A DNA stretch of 64,000 bases. Origin: Arthrobacter sp. Alg241-R88 (GTDB taxonomy: Bacteria > Actinomycetota > Actinomycetes > Actinomycetales > Micrococcaceae). The notes under the pieces were generated by a model. The model saw only the letters and a program-made list of their open reading frames with translations. It was not told where the DNA came from and did no database searches. Made by a program: the position numbers and the translations under genes. Where the stretch lies: the NCBI RefSeq assembly GCF_900537115.1, contig NZ_UNRG01000014.1, positions 1 to 64,000 on the forward strand. The letters run 5' to 3'. Positions 59,269-64,000 of the stretch are shown piece after piece. The stretch's first letter is position 1, and each line of letters starts with the position of its first letter.

Positions 59269-61071
59269 ATGCGACTGCTACGCCTTTTAATTGCTCTGCT
59301 ACTCGCCGCGGCCGGCGTTGTCGCACTCCCCGTCGCCGCCCAGGCCGCTGATGTCGGAAAGCCTGGGCCATCATATGCTGGGGACGGCGTCGAAACCCCG
59401 ACTGCGGACAAGGCCCAGAGCAAACTGTGGTATCAGGATGGGACCTGGTGGGGGCTGATGTGGAGCGCTTCCGCAAACGCGACTAAAATCCACAAGCTCG
59501 ACGGCCCAACGCAGGCGTGGCAGGAGACGGCAACGGTTGTCGATGCACGGCCGAGCGCGCGTGGTGACGCGCTCTGGGACGCAAAAACCGGCAAGCTCTA
59601 CGTCGTGTCCGGCACCACTGTGCTCTCGGAGTGGACCACGCCTCCAACCCAGGCCGCGGTGACCGCCGGGTCCGCAGCGCTTCACCGCTTCAGCTACAAC
59701 GCAACCACGAAGACCTATTCACGGGACGCCGAATTCCCTGTCACCCTGCACAGGGGGAGCACGGAATCGATTACGGTGGCTAAAGACTCCCTCGATAAGC
59801 TATGGGTCACCTACACCGTCGTCTCGGCCGATCTCACAAACCGTGTTTACGTCAACCACTCGACGACGGGCGACACGGCTTGGGGGACTCCGTTCGTCCT
59901 ACCGACACCCAACGCCTCGGTGCACCACGACGATATCTCCGCAGTCACATCGTTCCAAGGCAACAAGATCGGAATCATGTGGAGTAATCAGCGGGTAGGG
60001 CATAAGAGGTTTTACCTTGCCACCCACGAGGATGGTCAGCCAGATGCTTCGTGGCAGACAGAGGTCGCGTACGGGGGAGGAAACAACTGCTCCGGGGGAT
60101 GCGCCAACGACCACCTGAACCTCAGGCAATTGACAAGCGACGGCAGCGGCCGCCTCTACGCAGCGATCAAGACAGCCAAGCAGGCCCCGGGTCTAACGTT
60201 TGTGGCGCTCGTGGTGCGCGATGCCAATGGCACATGGACCAGCACGGAGTTCGGCACTGTGGCGGACGCCCACACCCGGCCCATGGTCATGATCGACGAG
60301 CAGAACCGTCAGGTCTACATGTTCGCGATCGCGCCGGAGGAGGGCGGCACCCTCTATTACAAGAAGTCGTCGATTGACAACGTGTCCTTCCCGCCCGGCC
60401 CCGGTACCCCCATCATTAGCAGCAGTACCGACAAGGACATCAACGACCCCACATCAACAAAACAAAACGTCAACGGTCAGACCGGTCTGGTGGTGTTGAC
60501 CGCCTCGAGGACAAACGCCCGGTACTGGCACGCCCACCTGGATCTTGGGGGCCCGACCACACCACCGCCTGGTGGCGGCACGACCCAGACGGTCACCGTT
60601 GACGCGCTCGAGGACAGCTACGTCTCCGGGGGTGCCGCCACGACCGACAACGGCTCGGCCACGGCGCTGGGGGCCGACGGCAGCCCCGCCGAGGTCAGCT
60701 ATCTGAAGTTCGACCTTGGGACTCTCTCGGGTAGGACGATCACCGAGGCAAAGCTGCAGCTCCAGGCAACCAATGGCTCGACGGGAAACCAGAGAGTCAA
60801 GCTGGTCCCGGACGACCTCTGGAACGAGAACGCTATTCGCTTCAACGCCCGCCCGCTCCCTGGAACAACCCCGATAGGGACGTTGACCGGTGCATCCAGC
60901 GCCGGTACCTACAGCGTCAACCTCGACAAGAACGTATTGCAGGCGGAACTGGGCCAGAGTCTGTCGCTGGCCGTGGACTCCTCCAGCAGCGACGGGTTGG
61001 ACTTTGCTTCCAGCGAGGCCGCCACCGCCGCCAGCAGGCCCAAACTCATCCTCACCCTGACCTCCCCCTAG
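59269..61071 (+). CDS. secreted protein with CBM96/DNRLRE-type C-terminal domain
   Basis: A 600-residue exported protein. Signal peptide MRLLRLLIALLLAAAGVVA to about residue 26 (AQAA). The first ~400 residues look like a beta-propeller, with repeated Trp/Asp/Gly-rich strands (WYQDGTWWGLMWSA, IGIMWSNQRVG, NCSGGCANDHLNLRQL) resembling sialidase/BNR-like folds. A Pro/Gly linker near 435 leads to a C-terminal ~160-residue jelly-roll with SYLKFDLGTLSGRTITEAKL, typical of the CBM96/DUF7594 carbohydrate-binding group. It may bind or act on an extracellular polysaccharide. It lies between an AT-rich repeat region and an IS relic, so it is probably an accessory gene. Start supported by the signal peptide; no strong ribosome site. 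Confidence 0.8.
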   Translation: MRLLRLLIALLLAAAGVVALPVAAQAADVGKPGPSYAGDGVETPTADKAQSKLWYQDGTWWGLMWSASANATKIHKLDGPTQAWQETATVVDARPSARGDALWDAKTGKLYVVSGTTVLSEWTTPPTQAAVTAGSAALHRFSYNATTKTYSRDAEFPVTLHRGSTESITVAKDSLDKLWVTYTVVSADLTNRVYVNHSTTGDTAWGTPFVLPTPNASVHHDDISAVTSFQGNKIGIMWSNQRVGHKRFYLATHEDGQPDASWQTEVAYGGGNNCSGGCANDHLNLRQLTSDGSGRLYAAIKTAKQAPGLTFVALVVRDANGTWTSTEFGTVADAHTRPMVMIDEQNRQVYMFAIAPEEGGTLYYKKSSIDNVSFPPGPGTPIISSSTDKDINDPTSTKQNVNGQTGLVVLTASRTNARYWHAHLDLGGPTTPPPGGGTTQTVTVDALEDSYVSGGAATTDNGSATALGADGSPAEVSYLKFDLGTLSGRTITEAKLQLQATNGSTGNQRVKLVPDDLWNENAIRFNARPLPGTTPIGTLTGASSAGTYSVNLDKNVLQAELGQSLSLAVDSSSSDGLDFASSEAATAASRPKLILTLTSP

Positions 61072-61086
61072 GGGAGCGTGACAATG

Positions 61087-61290
61087 TGAACCGGTCCCCG
61101 GGAGGTGGACTGCCCACATAAGATCAAAGCCGCGAGGGCCTGGGTCCGGTATTGCACCGGACTCAGGCCCTTGAGCTTTGCCGGGATCCGGGCCGTATTC
61201 CGACAGCTGATGTATGCATTCAGGTGAAAGGCCCCAGGTTTGCCCAACTACCCCACTTCGGCCCGCAACCCCTCATGAGGGTGGGGCGAT
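61087..61290 (-). pseudogene. relic of an IS3/IS150-group element
   Basis: Begins TGAACCGGTCCCCG, like the left terminal repeat of the intact IS at 38327. On the minus strand it then encodes a decayed OrfB end (LNAYISCRNTARIPAKLKG, then LSPVQYRTQALAAL versus LNEY...STKLKGMSPVQYRAQTLAA). After an internal deletion it shows a decayed OrfA end (EGLRAEVG, stop, LGKPGA versus ERLRAEVAYLGKLRA). It is a deleted, degenerate copy of a related but not identical element, just downstream of the secreted-protein gene. Confidence 0.8.
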
Positions 61291-61421
61291 GAGGACACAG
61301 CCCGTTGACAGCCCGCCCGGGCGGGAGTAGCACAGCTTTAGGTGGTCCAACCCCGGGCCGCCCGGAATGCCGCACGTGCCGCCCGAAGGCGTACCGCGGC
61401 ACGCTTCAAAGGAGAAGCATC

Positions 61422-61685
61422 ATGGCCATTGCACTCATCCTTCACCGTGTTGCCGATTACGACGCCTGGCGCAAGGTCTACGACTCTGTTGCCGACATGC
61501 AGAAGGAGGGCGGGGTGACCAAGGAGTCGGTACACCGGATGGCCGACGATCCGGACAACGTCCTGGTCATCCATGAGTTTGATAGTGTGGCGGCCGCCAA
61601 GGCGTTTTTTGCCAGAGCCAACCTGAAGGACGCCATGCAGCGTGGAGGCGTTCAGGGCGAACCGCGCATCGAACTCTTCGAGTAA
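61422..61685 (+). CDS. small ABM/cyclase-like protein
   Basis: An 87-residue dimeric alpha/beta-barrel-type protein (AIALILHRVADYDAWRKVYD at the N-terminus, NVLVIHEFDSVAAAKAFFA in the middle). It resembles the antibiotic-biosynthesis-monooxygenase/polyketide-cyclase-like small proteins common in actinobacteria. Strong AAAGGAGA 8 bases before the ATG. Substrate unknown. Confidence 0.78.
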   Translation: MAIALILHRVADYDAWRKVYDSVADMQKEGGVTKESVHRMADDPDNVLVIHEFDSVAAAKAFFARANLKDAMQRGGVQGEPRIELFE

Positions 61686-61751
61686 GCACGGGATTCCGGA
61701 GAGCATGCACCCGATGGAGGACCAATCGGTCCCGGCTGCTTAACCAGCGAA

Positions 61752-61793
61752 AAACCCCGCATCATCGTCGAAATCAACGACAACACGGGGTTT
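61752..61793 (-). terminator. terminator of tRNA-Thr
   Basis: AAACCCCG / CGGGGTTT stem with an inner TCGT/ACGA helix, directly downstream of the tRNA on the minus strand and followed by TTTCGC. Confidence 0.75.
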
Positions 61794-61799
61794 ATCCCG

Positions 61800-61872
61800 A
61801 GCTTCCTATCAGAATCGAACTGATGACCTTTTCATTACGAGTGAAACGCTCTACCGACTGAGCTAAGGAAGC
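61800..61872 (-). tRNA. tRNA-Thr(CGT)
   Basis: 73-nt tRNA: acceptor GCTTCCT/AGGAAGC, D-arm AGCTCAGTCGGTAGAGC, anticodon arm TTTCACTCGTAATGAAA (anticodon CGT, reads ACG), T-arm ATCAGTTCGATTCTGAT. CCA not encoded. Confidence 0.96.
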
Positions 61873-61977
61873 ACCGCATGCTTTACCCGGAAGAACCGGG
61901 CGCTTCATGCAAGAGTCAACTGTAATAGAGTCCCCGCGCCCGGGTCAAAATGGACGGGGCGGAAAGGGCTGAGGCCT

Positions 61978-63543
61978 TCAGCACACCGTGTTGTCGGCGG
62001 GAACCTGACCGCTGACAAGGTAGGTGTCCACGCGGTCCTCGATGCAGCTGTTGGACCGGCCGTAGGCGGTGTGGCCTTCGCCTTCCCAGGTCAGCAATGC
62101 GGCGTTGCCCAGCTGCTTCCGGAGCGAAGCCGCCCACTCCACGGGAGTGGCGGGGTCGCCCGTGGTGCCGATAACGACGATGGGGGACTCGCCCGTGTAC
62201 TCAACGGGTGCCGGTGTGCGGACGTTCTTGTACGGCCAGTCGGCGCAGTTGGTGCCGCCATAGGCAAAGAAATACCCGAACGTGGGGGAGTCCTGCATCA
62301 GGCGCTGCTGTTCCGCCCGCATAGCGGCAGTATCGGACTCCATGGGGTAGTCCAGGCAGTTGATGGCGTTGAACGCGAACGTCGAATTGGAGGTGTATGT
62401 CCCGTTGGAAGCGCGGTCCGCACCCAGATCGGCCAGCCGAAGCATCAAGCTCACGTCGCCGGTCATCGCCGCTTCCAGGGCCTGCGTCAGGGCCGGCCAG
62501 CTCTGGTCGTTGTACAGCGGGGTAATGAGGCCACTGACGAACATCGTGGCGTTGACCACGCGCCCGTCCTTGGCAGTGCGGGGCGTCTGCTCGACGGCGG
62601 CGATCAGGTCGCGAACCTGCTGCACTCCGGAATCAACGTTCCCGCTCAAGGGGCACCCCTCCTGCTGGAGGCAGCTGGCAACATAGGCCCGGATCGCCTT
62701 TTCGAAGGCGCGGGCCTGGCCCCGGGTCAGCTCCTCGTTACTGATCGACGGATCCAGGGCGCCGTCGAGCACCATGCGCCCCACGTTGTCCGGGAACAGC
62801 GAAGCATAGGTTGAACCCAGGAACGTGCCATAGGAGTACCCGAGGTAGTTGAGCTTACTGTCATTGACCACTGCGCGGAGGATGTCCATGTCCTTCGCGG
62901 AGCTCACCGTATCGATGTGGGCCAGAACCGGACCGGTCTGCTCAGCACACTGCGCGGCGATGGCCTTGTTGTCCGTCCGGGCCGCTTCCAGGCCCGCGTC
63001 CGTTTCCAGCTCGTAGATCTTCGCCCGCGCTGCGTCGCGCTCGGCATCCGTCATGCAGCTGACGGGAGCGGAACGCTTCACGCCCCGGGGATCGAAGCCC
63101 ACGAGGTCGTAGGCGTCACGCACTGCCTGGGAAAAGTGTGTTCCCGAGGCATCTTTGACGAAGTCGTATCCCGACGCTCCCGGTCCTCCCGGGTTGACCA
63201 GCAGGCTGCCCGTCTTGTTGCCCGTGCTCGAAGCCCTCAGCGCAGCCAGTTCGATGGTGTCGCCCTCGGGCTTGGCGTAGTCAACCGGCACCCTGACCTT
63301 GGCGCACTGAAATTCACTTTCGCACGGCTCCCACACAACTTCCTGCGAGTAGAACTGCTCCAGCCCGGCCGGAGCGGACGCCACAATCGAGGGATCGGCC
63401 TTTGCAGTGGATGCCTCCTGGCTGCGGTCCTCGCCGCCAAGGAGGGTGCAGGAGGCCAGAACCATGGCAAGCACCATGGCCCCGGCGGCACGCACTCCAA
63501 TCACCCAGGATCGGGGGCGTGCTGGCAGGGGGCGGGCAGTCAT
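61978..63543 (-). CDS. TAP-type alpha/beta-hydrolase lipoprotein (tripeptidyl aminopeptidase-like)
   Basis: A 521-residue exported hydrolase of the Streptomyces SCO-type TAP family. Lipobox MVLASC (Cys about residue 32) after a hydrophobic segment marks a lipoprotein. The alpha/beta-hydrolase core has oxyanion loop NPGGPGASGYDF, nucleophile GYSYGTFLG, Asp in GTTGDPATPVEW and His in GEGHTAYG. The TAP C-terminal domain carries two Cys that can pair. It likely trims peptides outside the membrane or hydrolyses an ester; exact substrate unknown. It lies 17 bases after holB on the same strand. Confidence 0.9.
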   Translation of the reverse strand: MTARPLPARPRSWVIGVRAAGAMVLAMVLASCTLLGGEDRSQEASTAKADPSIVASAPAGLEQFYSQEVVWEPCESEFQCAKVRVPVDYAKPEGDTIELAALRASSTGNKTGSLLVNPGGPGASGYDFVKDASGTHFSQAVRDAYDLVGFDPRGVKRSAPVSCMTDAERDAARAKIYELETDAGLEAARTDNKAIAAQCAEQTGPVLAHIDTVSSAKDMDILRAVVNDSKLNYLGYSYGTFLGSTYASLFPDNVGRMVLDGALDPSISNEELTRGQARAFEKAIRAYVASCLQQEGCPLSGNVDSGVQQVRDLIAAVEQTPRTAKDGRVVNATMFVSGLITPLYNDQSWPALTQALEAAMTGDVSLMLRLADLGADRASNGTYTSNSTFAFNAINCLDYPMESDTAAMRAEQQRLMQDSPTFGYFFAYGGTNCADWPYKNVRTPAPVEYTGESPIVVIGTTGDPATPVEWAASLRKQLGNAALLTWEGEGHTAYGRSNSCIEDRVDTYLVSGQVPADNTVC

Positions 63544-63560
63544 CGGGTCTCCTTGGAGGG

Positions 63561-64000
63561 CTAGATCAGGCTGGCTGCCATGGACTCAATGGTCAACAGC
63601 GGGGCAACGTTGGTGGTGGTAATGCGTTCACGGGCTTTGTTGATGGCGTCCATCCGGGCGAGAGTGGCTTCTGGAGCGGAGCGGCTGGCAAACTCCTCCA
63701 ATTCACTCCTCAACTCAACGTTTACGAGCTCCACAGCATTCCCGAGCTGGATAATCAGCACATCCCGGTAAAAGGACAGCAGGTCGGTGAGCGTCCGGTC
63801 CAGGGAATCGGTGATGGACCGCTTCGCCCGGCGCTTCTGGTCCTCCTCCAGCTGCTTCACCTGGCTGCGCATGGCCGGAGGCAGCGTGCCGGACTCGGGC
63901 GCGCCCAGGGTTGCCAGCAGGGCGGCCTTCTCTGCGGCGTCGCGCTCCTCATTGGAACTGTTGGCCTCTTCTGTGGCGATCTTGACCAGCTTCTCCGCCA
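63561..64000 (-). CDS. holB: DNA polymerase III subunit delta-prime, C-terminal part
   Basis: The last ~145 residues of a delta-prime-like clamp-loader subunit; the start lies beyond the window. AEKLVKIATEEANSSNEERD is followed by a helical C-terminal collar, RRAKRSITDSLDRTLTDLLS and FYRDVLIIQLG, ending LLTIESMAASLI. These features match actinobacterial HolB. The ATPase domain is not visible, so the call rests on the C-terminus alone. Confidence 0.8.
   Translation of the reverse strand, partial: AEKLVKIATEEANSSNEERDAAEKAALLATLGAPESGTLPPAMRSQVKQLEEDQKRRAKRSITDSLDRTLTDLLSFYRDVLIIQLGNAVELVNVELRSELEEFASRSAPEATLARMDAINKARERITTTNVAPLLTIESMAASLI

Overview
The window is high-GC actinobacterial DNA. 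It carries GTP-type PEP carboxykinase, the proteasome activator Bpa with its GQYL tail, a PucR/glutaminase/asparagine-permease unit, a DUF222-HNH protein and a c-di-AMP riboswitch ahead of a wall hydrolase. This gene content and style most resemble Arthrobacter sensu lato (Micrococcaceae). That is my recognition of families; no database was searched. Most of the window is core chromosome with five single tRNA genes (three of them serine isoacceptors). It also has one intact IS3-family element, one decayed relative of it, and a short accessory patch near 58.5-61.3 kb.

Layout. 0-3.1 kb (minus strand): pucR-like regulator, glsA and ansP, an amide amino-acid catabolic unit. 3.3-5.4 kb: tRNA-Ser(CGA), then a DUF222/HNH protein. 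5.5-8.05 kb: a tight trio of zinc-free MDR dehydrogenase, a 6-pyruvoyl-tetrahydropterin-synthase-like protein lacking its usual catalytic residues, and a GT4 glycosyltransferase. This trio is the best candidate for an uncharacterised pathway. 8.1-11.9 kb: tadA, PAP2 phosphatase, upp, a VOC protein, a HAD phosphatase with an apparent frameshift, and a DUF1905 protein. 11.9-15.2 kb: a secreted transglycosylase-like protein under a ydaO-type riboswitch, then a two-component system. 15.2-17.4 kb: a receiver-less winged-helix regulator behind a region with repeated CATTGT motifs, and sixA. 17.4-21.5 kb: four translationally coupled genes (degenerate ABC-type ATPase, YhgE/Pip exporter, TetR, small membrane protein) under a promoter with a TetR-type palindrome.

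21.5-31.5 kb: a flavin oxidoreductase, tRNA-Arg, pckG, flavohaemoglobin with an NsrR-type regulator, phosphomannomutase, and a RecQ helicase with a C-terminal phosphoribosyltransferase-like segment. 31.7-38.2 kb: MFS exporter, tRNA-Ser(GCT), acetyltransferase, prolyl oligopeptidase and a large FAD/NAD(P)-binding protein. 38.2-39.8 kb: a palindromic array of 32-bp units interrupted by an IS150-group element inserted into the hairpin loop with a CAGT duplication. 39.8-44.4 kb: a 1517-residue secreted nuclease/5'-nucleotidase. 44.7-51.3 kb: two-domain VOC protein, tRNA-Ser(TGA), quinone oxidoreductase and a PadR-controlled ABC/FtsX exporter. 51.4-56.5 kb: DUF1540 protein, cstA-ybdD, bpa plus an uncharacterised partner, and aldo/keto reductase. 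56.6-64 kb: small hypothetical genes, an AlkD-like protein, a secreted CBM96-type protein beside AT-richer repeats and an IS relic, a cyclase-like protein, tRNA-Thr, a TAP-type lipoprotein hydrolase and the end of holB.

No CRISPR array, prophage, rRNA or classical defence island was seen.
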